The notes under the pieces are model-generated. The model saw only the letters and a list, made by a program, of their open reading frames with translations. It did not search any database and was not told the origin of the DNA. Position numbers and translations under genes: made by a program. Of a DNA stretch of 7,892 nt, positions 1 to 6,508 are shown one piece after another. This DNA is from Candidatus Cloacimonadota bacterium (GTDB taxonomy: Bacteria; Hydrothermota; E44-bin80): the NCBI GenBank assembly GCA_004376305.1, contig SOKD01000163.1, forward strand, positions 1 through 7,892. The letters run 5' to 3'. Position 1 is the first letter of the stretch. Each line of letters begins with the position of its first letter.

Positions 1-514
1 GTGCCTTGGGTCCTTTTCGTGGTGTCCCGGGCGAGGGGAAAAGATTGATACGGGACTTGGATTTACCTGTGTTATTGATTATGCGCATACTCCCGATGCG
101 CTGTTCAACCTTTTCTCAGCTGAGCGGGAACTCACGAGGCGCAACCTTATTTGTGTCTTCGGTGCAGGTGGTGATCGGGATGAAGGGAAGAGACCCGAAA
201 TGGGCAAAGCTGCCGCAGCCCTCTGTGATATAGTGATTCTCACATCGGACAATCCACGAAGTGAGAAACCGGAAGTAATCATTAATGATATAGCAAAAGG
301 AATAAATGGTAAAAAAGTTACCATTGAAATAGATAGAAAGAAGGCAATAGAGGTTTCAATTGCCATGGCACAAAAGGGTGATACCGTTATAATTGCCGGA
401 AAGGGACATGAAATGTATCAGGAAATAATGGGAAAGCGCATTCTTTTTAGTGATCGGGAAATAGTCGAGGATTTCATAAGAAAACGTAAGAAGGGAAAAG
501 ATGAGAGTAAATAG
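1..514 (+). CDS. murE: UDP-MurNAc-tripeptide synthetase MurE, C-terminal part, with apparent frameshift
   Basis: Cytoplasmic ligase adding meso-diaminopimelate to UDP-MurNAc-L-Ala-D-Glu with ATP. Only about 170 residues are present, the C-terminal third of a protein usually near 480-500 residues; the gene begins before the window. Visible family motifs are VIDYAHTPDAL (bases 71-103), FGAGGDRD (158-181), TSDNPRSE (242-265) and GKGHE (398-412). DNPR is the known signature of the meso-DAP-adding type, as opposed to the lysine type. Bases 32-514 read in one frame, but the family-like segment before it (LGPFRGVPG, bases 6-32) is in another frame, so one base appears to be missing near 29-33. That could be a sequencing error or a real mutation; the rest of the fragment looks well conserved, so an error is more likely. 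The TAG stop lies inside murF, a 14-base overlap. Identity is very secure; intactness is not. Confidence 0.93.
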   Translation, partial: CLGSFSWCPGRGEKIDTGLGFTCVIDYAHTPDALFNLFSAERELTRRNLICVFGAGGDRDEGKRPEMGKAAAALCDIVILTSDNPRSEKPEVIINDIAKGINGKKVTIEIDRKKAIEVSIAMAQKGDTVIIAGKGHEMYQEIMGKRILFSDREIVEDFIRKRKKGKDESK

Positions 515-1868
515 GTTAACATTTGATTTTCTGCTGAAAGCCACGGGAGGAAAGCTGAACGGTCGACGGAGACGTATCACCGGTGTTTCTGTCGATTCAC
601 GGACCATCAAAAAAGGCGAGGTCTTTTTTGCAATAAGAGGCGAAGTGTTTGATGGGCACGCGTTCTGCAAGGATGCCTTGAAAAATGGTGCGTCATGCGT
701 GGTTGTAGAGAAGGATTGCGGATTGAAAACCGGCTACATAAAGGTACAAAATACACTTGCCGCTCTTGGCCATGTTGCAAGAAGGTGGAGGCAACAATTT
801 ACAATGCGATGTGTTGCCATAACAGGTACCAGTGGAAAGACAACAACCAGAAGGATTGCGGCGCATCTTCTCAAAGGTCAGTTCGCATGTTGTGAATCGA
901 TGAAGAATTATAACAACCTGGTCGGTCTTCCTTTTGCCGTACTGCAAATAGAGGAGAAGACGGAAATTGCGATCATTGAAATGGCGATGAATAGACGTGG
1001 GGAAATAAAGAAGCTTGCACAAATTGCTGATCCTGATATGGGTGTGATTACCAATGTAGGAAGAGGGCATCTTGAATTTCTTGGTTCACTGGGGAATGTT
1101 GCTGCTGCGAAGGCAGAACTTCTTCAATACCTGAAGCAAAGAGATGTTGCGGTTTTAAATGCAGATGACCCTTACGTTATGAAGATACAGAGAAAAACAA
1201 AAGCAGCCATTATAACATATGGGATCGATAATAAAGCTGATTTTGTAGCGGGTTCGCTACGGATTGGAAAACGGGGATCAACATTCTCCGTGAATGGGGA
1301 AAGTGGATTTTATGTTCCTTTGATTGGAAAGATAAATATATATAATAGCCTGGCTGCAATTGCTGTTTCGAGTCTTTTGGGGCTCGGGAGCAAAGAAATG
1401 AAGAGACGGTTACGTACGGTCAGGGCGGAAAAGTTTAGGATGAACAGGATTTCGATAGCAGGGGTTATCCTCTACGATGATAGTTACAATGCAAATCCCG
1501 ATTCAATGGGTGCTGCAATACGCATAGCAGCGCGAGAGGAAGGAAAGCGCAGGATAGCCTGCCTGGGAGACATGCTTGAACTTGGCAAACAATCTCCGGT
1601 ATTCCACAGAGAAGTGGGACGAAGTTTGCGACAGCATGGTTTCGATATTGTTTTTCTCTATGGTCCACTTTCCCGTTCTATACAAAAGGGTTTTGAAAAT
1701 AATGGTTTTAGCGGAAAGGTATTTCATTTTTCAGACAGAGAAAAGATGATACGGAAGCTGGTGCGAACGGCCAAAAAAGGAGATATTGTGCTCATCAAGG
1801 CTTCACATAATAATAGGTTTGATTTCGTTGCAGATGCGCTCATCAAAAGCTTGAAAGGAAGAACATAA
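501..1868 (+). CDS. murF: UDP-MurNAc-tripeptide:D-Ala-D-Ala ligase MurF
   Basis: Cytoplasmic ATP-dependent ligase that adds D-Ala-D-Ala to the UDP-MurNAc-tripeptide and completes the pentapeptide. It has 455 residues, typical for MurF. The N-terminal substrate domain holds VDSRTIKKGEVFFAIRGE (31-48). The central ATPase domain holds the P-loop GTSGKTT (109-115), NYNNLVGLP (136-144), EMAMNRRGEI (160-169) and GHLEFLGS (189-196). The C-terminal domain holds DDSYNANPDSM (326-336) and LGDMLELG (355-362). The ATG is preceded by AAGGGA at 491-496 and overlaps the murE stop by 14 bases, which suggests translational coupling. Several usually constant positions differ: the His of the HNxxN motif is Ile278, the NHxGEI motif reads NRRGEI, and the C-terminal KGSR motif reads KASH (433-436). 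The DDSYNANPDSM motif and the gene order make MurF the clear assignment; activity is inferred. Confidence 0.95.
   Translation: MRVNRLTFDFLLKATGGKLNGRRRRITGVSVDSRTIKKGEVFFAIRGEVFDGHAFCKDALKNGASCVVVEKDCGLKTGYIKVQNTLAALGHVARRWRQQFTMRCVAITGTSGKTTTRRIAAHLLKGQFACCESMKNYNNLVGLPFAVLQIEEKTEIAIIEMAMNRRGEIKKLAQIADPDMGVITNVGRGHLEFLGSLGNVAAAKAELLQYLKQRDVAVLNADDPYVMKIQRKTKAAIITYGIDNKADFVAGSLRIGKRGSTFSVNGESGFYVPLIGKINIYNSLAAIAVSSLLGLGSKEMKRRLRTVRAEKFRMNRISIAGVILYDDSYNANPDSMGAAIRIAAREEGKRRIACLGDMLELGKQSPVFHREVGRSLRQHGFDIVFLYGPLSRSIQKGFENNGFSGKVFHFSDREKMIRKLVRTAKKGDIVLIKASHNNRFDFVADALIKSLKGRT
1854..1861 (+). promoter_or_regulatory. ribosome binding site for mraY TTG start
   Basis: AAAGGAAG sits inside the last codons of murF; its AAGGA core ends 10 bases before the TTG at 1870. 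It supports TTG as the mraY initiator, since the protein from this codon aligns end to end with the E. coli MraY start. Confidence 0.6.
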
Positions 1869-1869
1869 A

Positions 1870-2952
1870 TTGCTTTATTTGTTACTGGAACCATTAAAAG
1901 AGCATTTTTCCTTTCTGAATGTTTTCAGATACATAACGTTTCGAGCGAGTTATGCTGCCGTGACGTCGCTGGTCCTCTGTTTTATCCTGGGTCCGCCTTT
2001 GATCAGGTGGCTCAAAAAGATAGGTATCAGGGACAATCTCAGACCGTACCTTGAACATATCCATCGAAGCAAGAAGGGGACACCAACCATGGGTGGTATC
2101 ATTATGCTTATGAGCATCACCATCTCTATTTTCCTCTGGGCTGATCTGGGCAATCGATACATTCTCATTGTTTTGTTTTCTCTCCTCTGGCTGGGAGGGA
2201 TTGGCATTATTGATGACATTCTAAAGGTAAGGAGGAAGACCGGTCTCAGTGCCAGAACGAAATTGCTCGGTCAATTTGTCATTGGTCTTACGCTGGGACT
2301 TATCCTGACATTCAAACCCCAGGTAGCGGGTTATGAAAATATGACAAGTGTACTCTTTCTTAAGAATGTCTTTCTTAATATGGGTATCTTCTATACGCCA
2401 TTCATAATATTTGTAATCATCGGCACTTCTAACGCGGTTAACATTACCGATGGTCTTGATGGTCTTGCAACCGGTCTTATTGTTGTTACCGCTATTGGAT
2501 ATGGCATACTGTGTTATATTACGGGAAATGTAAATATAAGTGAATATCTCAATATCCTTTTTGTGCACGGAAGCGGTGAGTTGACAATTCCCTGTGTATC
2601 AATAGCAGGCGCAGCGCTTGGATTTCTCTGGTTCAATTCATATCCTGCACAGGTTTTTATGGGTGATACCGGATCCCTTGCCCTTGGCGGGATTCTTGCA
2701 ATTACAGCCATCCTTATCAAACAGGAAATACTGCTTATGCTACTTGGTGGCTTTTTCCTGATTGAAGCGCTGTCGGTAATTTTGCAGGTTCTCTATTTTA
2801 AAATCACAAAAGGGAAGCGGCTTTTCAGGATGGCACCTATCCATCATCATTTTGAGAAACTTGGGTGGCCTGAACAGAAGATTGTCGTAAGGTTCTGGAT
2901 TATTGCAATTCTTTTAGCTCTTATTGGTTTGAGTACACTAAAGATCCGGTAG
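1870..2952 (+). CDS. mraY: Phospho-MurNAc-pentapeptide transferase MraY
   Basis: Integral membrane enzyme of the cytoplasmic membrane that transfers phospho-MurNAc-pentapeptide from UDP to undecaprenyl phosphate, giving lipid I. At 360 residues it equals the E. coli protein in length, starting with the same kind of segment (NVFRYITFR, 17-25) and ending LIGLSTLKIR. Family landmarks are KKGTPTMGGI (68-77), the Asp pair D115-D116 in IIDDILK, NAVNITDGLDGLA (188-200), FLWFNSYPAQVFMGDTGSLALGG (252-274, containing D266) and the triple-His loop MAPIHHHFEKLGWPE (321-335). The acidic residues and the HHH loop are the known Mg-dependent active-site elements of this family. Hydrophobic segments fit the roughly ten-helix topology of MraY. 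The start is TTG, one base after the murF stop, with AAGGA upstream; no in-frame ATG near it would keep the conserved N-terminus. Very secure. Confidence 0.97.
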   Translation: MLYLLLEPLKEHFSFLNVFRYITFRASYAAVTSLVLCFILGPPLIRWLKKIGIRDNLRPYLEHIHRSKKGTPTMGGIIMLMSITISIFLWADLGNRYILIVLFSLLWLGGIGIIDDILKVRRKTGLSARTKLLGQFVIGLTLGLILTFKPQVAGYENMTSVLFLKNVFLNMGIFYTPFIIFVIIGTSNAVNITDGLDGLATGLIVVTAIGYGILCYITGNVNISEYLNILFVHGSGELTIPCVSIAGAALGFLWFNSYPAQVFMGDTGSLALGGILAITAILIKQEILLMLLGGFFLIEALSVILQVLYFKITKGKRLFRMAPIHHHFEKLGWPEQKIVVRFWIIAILLALIGLSTLKIR

Positions 2953-2954
2953 GA
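2951..2954 (+). promoter_or_regulatory. ribosome binding site deciding murD start
   Basis: AGGA overlaps the mraY stop codon and lies 9 bases before the ATG at 2964. It directly abuts the in-frame TTG at 2955 and so cannot serve that codon, which favours the ATG as the murD start. Confidence 0.55.
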
Positions 2955-2963
2955 TTGAATCGT

Positions 2964-4313
2964 ATGAATGTAAGGGGAATGAAGGTATCAGTGATAGGTC
3001 TGGGAAGAAGCGGTATGGCAGCATCGAGGTTGCTCCTTAAAAAGGGTGCATTCGTTTTTGGTAGTGATTCAGGAACGCCCCCTATTTCGCTCAAGGGATT
3101 TGATTATGAGACAGGTGTTCATTCCGAACGCATCTTTGATGCAGAGCTTATTGTTACGAGTCCTGGGGTACCAAGTGACCATCGGATATTGAAAGAGGCT
3201 CGAAGGAGAGGGATTGAAGTTATCGGGGAGGTTGAACTTGCATCGCAGTATTTTGATGGACAGATGATTGCTGTTACAGGAACCAATGGCAAAACAACGA
3301 CATGCGCACTTATTAAAGCAATGCTCGATAAGGGAGGATTCAAGGCTGCGCTCGGAGGCAATATTTCACCGGGCATTCCACTTTCACAGGTAGTTCTGAA
3401 TGCAGATACAGAAACTATTATTGTTGCTGAAATTAGCACCTTTCAACTGGAGACGATAAAGGAATTTAAACCAAATATTGGCATTATTACCAATATTTCT
3501 GCTGACCATATGGATAGACATAAGGATTTTAGAACGTATGTTTCACTTAAAAGAAAACTGTTTATTAATCAGGATGCTCATGATTTTTGCATTCTCAATT
3601 TCGATGATGAAATTACGAAAGAGATCAAGAAAGAGGTAACCAGTCAGGTTTTCTTTTTTAGTGTTAAGAACGAAGTTGAAAATGGAGCATTCTTGCGTAA
3701 GGATGATATCTGGTTTAACAGACAACAGAACGGAAAGATGCTTTTCAGAAGACAGGATGTACTGTTACCAGGAGAGCATAACCTTGAAAACATTCTTGCT
3801 GCATCGGTTGCCTGCATGCTTGCCGGTTGCAATGCTGAGTCCATCAGTACCGTGGTGCAGACATTTTCTGGAGTTCCACACCGTCTTGAGTTTGTAAAAA
3901 AGATTAAAGGTATTACATTTGTTAATAATTCTATGTGCACAAATCCTGTTGCATTCAGAAGAAGCCTTGAGGGAGTAACTACACCGTTTGTTTTAATTTG
4001 TGGAGGGAGAAATAAGAATCTTGCGCTGGAGCAAATGATTGCTCCAATACGGAAGGCAAAGTATACGGTCATTATCGGCGAAAGTGCACCTCTTCTTGCC
4101 CGGTATCTAAAAGAGAAAGGGTATGAAGAATTTTCGATTGCAAAAACTATCGATGAGGCAACAAATGTTGCATATGCACATGCTTCGGTTGGCGATACAG
4201 TACTCCTTTCACCTGGAGGGTCCAGTTTCGATATGTTCAAGGATTTCGCCGACAGAGGAAAAAAGTTTAAAGAGAGTATCAGGAGATTGACGAATGGTAA
4301 AGACGAGCGTTAA
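2964..4313 (+). CDS. murD: UDP-MurNAc-L-alanine:D-glutamate ligase MurD
   Basis: Cytoplasmic Mur ligase adding D-Glu to UDP-MurNAc-L-Ala. From the ATG chosen on the basis of AGGA spacing it has 449 residues, the usual MurD length. The N-terminal Rossmann-like domain has VIGLGRSGMAA (10-20) and TSPGVPSDH (65-73). The ATPase domain has the P-loop GTNGKTT (106-112), EISTFQLE (156-163), ITNISADHMDRH (175-186) and Lys196 in YVSLK, which matches the carbamoylated Lys198 of E. coli. The C-terminal domain has GEHNLENILAA (270-280), CGGRNKN (346-352) with Lys351 matching E. coli Lys348, and LLSPGGSSFDMF (414-425). The usual NDSKxTN motif reads NNSMCTN (321-327), so both the Asp and the Lys are replaced. 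Position between mraY and ftsW supports MurD. Amino-acid specificity (D-Glu) is inferred from family and context. The last 20 bases overlap ftsW. Confidence 0.93.
   Translation: MNVRGMKVSVIGLGRSGMAASRLLLKKGAFVFGSDSGTPPISLKGFDYETGVHSERIFDAELIVTSPGVPSDHRILKEARRRGIEVIGEVELASQYFDGQMIAVTGTNGKTTTCALIKAMLDKGGFKAALGGNISPGIPLSQVVLNADTETIIVAEISTFQLETIKEFKPNIGIITNISADHMDRHKDFRTYVSLKRKLFINQDAHDFCILNFDDEITKEIKKEVTSQVFFFSVKNEVENGAFLRKDDIWFNRQQNGKMLFRRQDVLLPGEHNLENILAASVACMLAGCNAESISTVVQTFSGVPHRLEFVKKIKGITFVNNSMCTNPVAFRRSLEGVTTPFVLICGGRNKNLALEQMIAPIRKAKYTVIIGESAPLLARYLKEKGYEEFSIAKTIDEATNVAYAHASVGDTVLLSPGGSSFDMFKDFADRGKKFKESIRRLTNGKDER
4281..4286 (+). promoter_or_regulatory. ribosome binding site for ftsW
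   Basis: AGGAGA inside the murD 3' end lies 7 bases before the ATG at 4294. It supports this start and initiation within the upstream gene. Confidence 0.65.
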
Positions 4314-5469
4314 GGAAATCGACATACTTTTCCTCCTCTCTGTGCTTTCACTTGTCTCAATTAGCATTGTGATGGTTTACAGTTCTTCAGCATTTTATGC
4401 ACTTGAGATAACAAAACTTAAAAGTACAGCGTTCTTTCTTAAAAGACAGCTCGTTCCCATTTTTCTTGGAATTGGAATTTTTATGATCGTTTCCCTGACA
4501 AAGTATACGATCTGGAAGCACTTTGCCAAGTTCTTTCTCATACTCGGCTTTTGCATGCTTATATTCGTACTCATTTGGGGAGTAGAGATAAATGGTGCAA
4601 GACGATGGATTATTGTTATGGGAAGGTCATTTATGCCAGTTGATTTTGCCCGTCTCTTTCTCTTTGTATACCTGGCAAGTGCTCTCAGTTCAAAGAAGCT
4701 GAACAAAGAGGATTTTGCACAAGGATTCCTTCCTCTTTTTGGGATCATCCTGGCATATGTTCTGCTTATCCTGTTACAGCCAAATTTTTCTTCTGCACTT
4801 TCCATTCTGCTCGTTTCAGGGTTACTGCTTTTTGTTGGTGGAGTGAAAACACGTCATCTGGCGGTTTGTCTTGTTGTTCTACTGCTGTGTATTCCAATTC
4901 TGGTCAAAGTGTTGCACTTTCAATATGTTGTGAGAAGGATTGATATGTTCGTTAGTTTCCTGCAGGGAAATCCGCCCTATCAGATTCAGCAGTCACTCAT
5001 CGGTATTGGTTCAGGAGGGTTTTTTGGTCTGGGATTGGGAGCCGGGAAGGAAAAACTGCTCTTTTTGCCAATGTCATATTCTGACTTTATTTTTTCCATT
5101 ATTGCAGAGGAATTGGGTTTTTTGAGAGCAAGCTTTATTCTTGGCTTATTCCTTTTGTTGTTTGTTCTTGGTATTAAAATTTCAAAGAATGCAAAAGATG
5201 ATTTTGGCCGTTTACTCGCGTTTGCGCTGACGGTTAATATCTTTGTTAATGTACTCCTCCACGTTGGAATTGTCCTTGGTGTTTTGCCGACATCCGGTTT
5301 GCCCCTGCCGCTGGTAAGCTTCGGAGGGAGTTCTCTTCTGGGGAATTTTATCGCAGTGGGCATTCTACTCAATATTTCTTTGAATAGCAGAAAGGAATCT
5401 CATGAAAGTTATTATAGCAGCGGGTGGAACCGGGGGACATCTTTTCCCTGGAATCGCCATCGCTCGTGA
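4294..5469 (+). CDS. ftsW: SEDS-family septal peptidoglycan glycosyltransferase FtsW
   Basis: Polytopic membrane protein of the SEDS family (FtsW/RodA/SpoVE), which polymerises lipid II with a partner class B PBP; called FtsW because it sits between murD and murG. It has 391 residues and many hydrophobic helices, the first at about 11-33. Recognisable motifs are INGARRWI (99-106), LQPNFSSAL (161-169), PPYQIQQSLIGIGSGGFFGLGLG (227-249), LPMSYSDFIFSIIAEELGF (258-276), LPTSGLPLPLVSFGGSSLL (331-349). Asp264 matches the essential Asp of the E. coli loop HTDFIF (reported as D297). The conserved QPSE motif reads MPVD (114-117), and the residues before the key Asp differ from the usual PEAHT. Residues 370-391 are encoded entirely inside murG in another frame, so the natural tail may end about residue 369. 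RodA is an alternative paralogue name, but position argues for FtsW. Confidence 0.92.
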   Translation: MVKTSVKEIDILFLLSVLSLVSISIVMVYSSSAFYALEITKLKSTAFFLKRQLVPIFLGIGIFMIVSLTKYTIWKHFAKFFLILGFCMLIFVLIWGVEINGARRWIIVMGRSFMPVDFARLFLFVYLASALSSKKLNKEDFAQGFLPLFGIILAYVLLILLQPNFSSALSILLVSGLLLFVGGVKTRHLAVCLVVLLLCIPILVKVLHFQYVVRRIDMFVSFLQGNPPYQIQQSLIGIGSGGFFGLGLGAGKEKLLFLPMSYSDFIFSIIAEELGFLRASFILGLFLLLFVLGIKISKNAKDDFGRLLAFALTVNIFVNVLLHVGIVLGVLPTSGLPLPLVSFGGSSLLGNFIAVGILLNISLNSRKESHESYYSSGWNRGTSFPWNRHRS

Positions 5470-6508
5470 GATGAGAAAAATTAACAGAAAAATGCAATTG
5501 GATTTTATTGTTACGAAGAAAAAATCAGAATCAAGAACGGTTTTGAAGGAAGGTTTTTCCTGTTATTCACTTCCCGTCAAGGGTTTTCTTGGCAAGAACT
5601 ATTTTGAGAAGATGATAGTTTTCCCTTTATTTCTTGCCGCAAGCATCCTGCTTTTTCTCTTTATTTACTTAAGAAGAAAGCCGCGAGCTATTGTGGGGAC
5701 AGGCGGTTATGCTTCGTTTGTTCCGCTGTTTGTTGGTGTATTATTCAATACGCCAACCCTTATCAGCGAACAGGATAGTTACCCGGGACTTACAACGAGG
5801 ATGCTTTCTCGATACGTTTCAGAGGTTCATCTTGCCCACAGGAAGGCGGGATTGTTTTTAAAAGCAAAGCGTGTGTTTGTAACAGGTAATCCACTCAGGG
5901 ATTCTATCAGAGAAGGAACGAAGGAAGAGGCGTTAGCGCATTATGACCTTGATACGAAAAAGATGACGGTTTTTATCATTGGTGGAAGCCATGGTGCCCA
6001 TTCGATAAACAAGGTTTTTGTGGATGTTTTTCTACACCACCCTTTCCCGGTAACGCAATTCATTTTTCAGACCGGAGAAACTGATTATAAATGGGTAAAG
6101 GATGCGCTGAAGGATACCAGGGCAACGGTCAGGATTTTACCCTTCATTGAGCGGATGAATCTGGCATATGCAGCAGCAGATCTTATGTTTTCAAGAGCTG
6201 GTGCGCTCACCATTGCTGAGTTGACAGCCCGGGGAATCGCATCCGTTCTCATTCCGTTTCCATTTGCTGCAGGTGGACATCAGGAGGAAAATGCCCGTTA
6301 CTTAGAGACGATAGGCGCTTCGGTTTTGCTCCTGGATAGAGAATTAAGCGAGGAGCGTATAGTGCAGATTATGCATTCCCTGCTCGGTGATGAAAAACGT
6401 TTGCGGATGATGCGAACAAAAGCACGTTCATTGTGTAATCCGGACGCTGCGAAGAAGATAGCAGAGAGGGTTATTGCTCTGTCAGGAGGCAAGAGAGATG
6501 TTTCGTAA
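5402..6508 (+). CDS. murG: UDP-GlcNAc:lipid I GlcNAc transferase MurG
   Basis: Peripheral membrane GT-B glycosyltransferase on the cytoplasmic face that adds GlcNAc to lipid I to give lipid II. It has 368 residues, the normal length. The N-terminal lobe has the glycine-rich loop GGTGGHLFPG (8-17) and GTGGYASFVP (99-108). The C-terminal nucleotide-sugar lobe has TGNPLR (161-166), the second glycine loop GGSHGA (194-199), SRAGALTIAE (264-273) and GGHQEENA (291-298). The ATG at 5402 gives the exact family N-terminus and has AAAGGA at 5391-5396, five bases upstream. Differences from common MurG are EQD for EQN (123-125) and TTR for the usual LxNR/TNK region after PGL. Residues 71-90 are almost wholly nonpolar and are followed by RRK, more membrane-like than in E. 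coli MurG. It overlaps ftsW by 68 bases and murC by 11. Confidence 0.96.
   Translation: MKVIIAAGGTGGHLFPGIAIAREMRKINRKMQLDFIVTKKKSESRTVLKEGFSCYSLPVKGFLGKNYFEKMIVFPLFLAASILLFLFIYLRRKPRAIVGTGGYASFVPLFVGVLFNTPTLISEQDSYPGLTTRMLSRYVSEVHLAHRKAGLFLKAKRVFVTGNPLRDSIREGTKEEALAHYDLDTKKMTVFIIGGSHGAHSINKVFVDVFLHHPFPVTQFIFQTGETDYKWVKDALKDTRATVRILPFIERMNLAYAAADLMFSRAGALTIAELTARGIASVLIPFPFAAGGHQEENARYLETIGASVLLLDRELSEERIVQIMHSLLGDEKRLRMMRTKARSLCNPDAAKKIAERVIALSGGKRDVS
6484..6489 (+). promoter_or_regulatory. strong ribosome binding site deciding murC start
   Basis: A perfect AGGAGG within the murG 3' end lies 8 bases before the ATG at 6498. It fixes murC initiation there rather than at the in-frame TTG at 6474, which lies upstream of it. 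It is the best Shine-Dalgarno sequence at any start in the window. Confidence 0.8.

Noticed and set aside
25..40. Programmed frameshift in murE
   Set aside because: No slippery heptamer or downstream structure is evident, and MurE is not known to use one; a missing base is simpler.
2955..2963. TTG at 2955 as an earlier murD start, adding three residues
   Set aside because: The AGGA at 2951-2954 touches it with no spacing, while it is well placed for the ATG at 2964, and the added residues have no family support.
4027..4046. Perfect inverted repeat with an 8-base stem (TGGAGCAA) and a 4-base loop, like a terminator hairpin
   Set aside because: It lies within murD coding sequence for a conserved-length protein, has no T-run after it, and the operon continues; most likely chance.
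3644..4240. Long reverse-strand open frame (198 codons) inside murD
   Set aside because: It is a frame opposite a well-supported gene, with no family resemblance; no separate gene is needed to explain it.
6474..6497. TTG at 6474 as an earlier murC start, adding eight residues
   Set aside because: The perfect AGGAGG lies downstream of it and 8 bases before the ATG at 6498; MurC proteins typically begin close before the HFVGIGGIGM segment.
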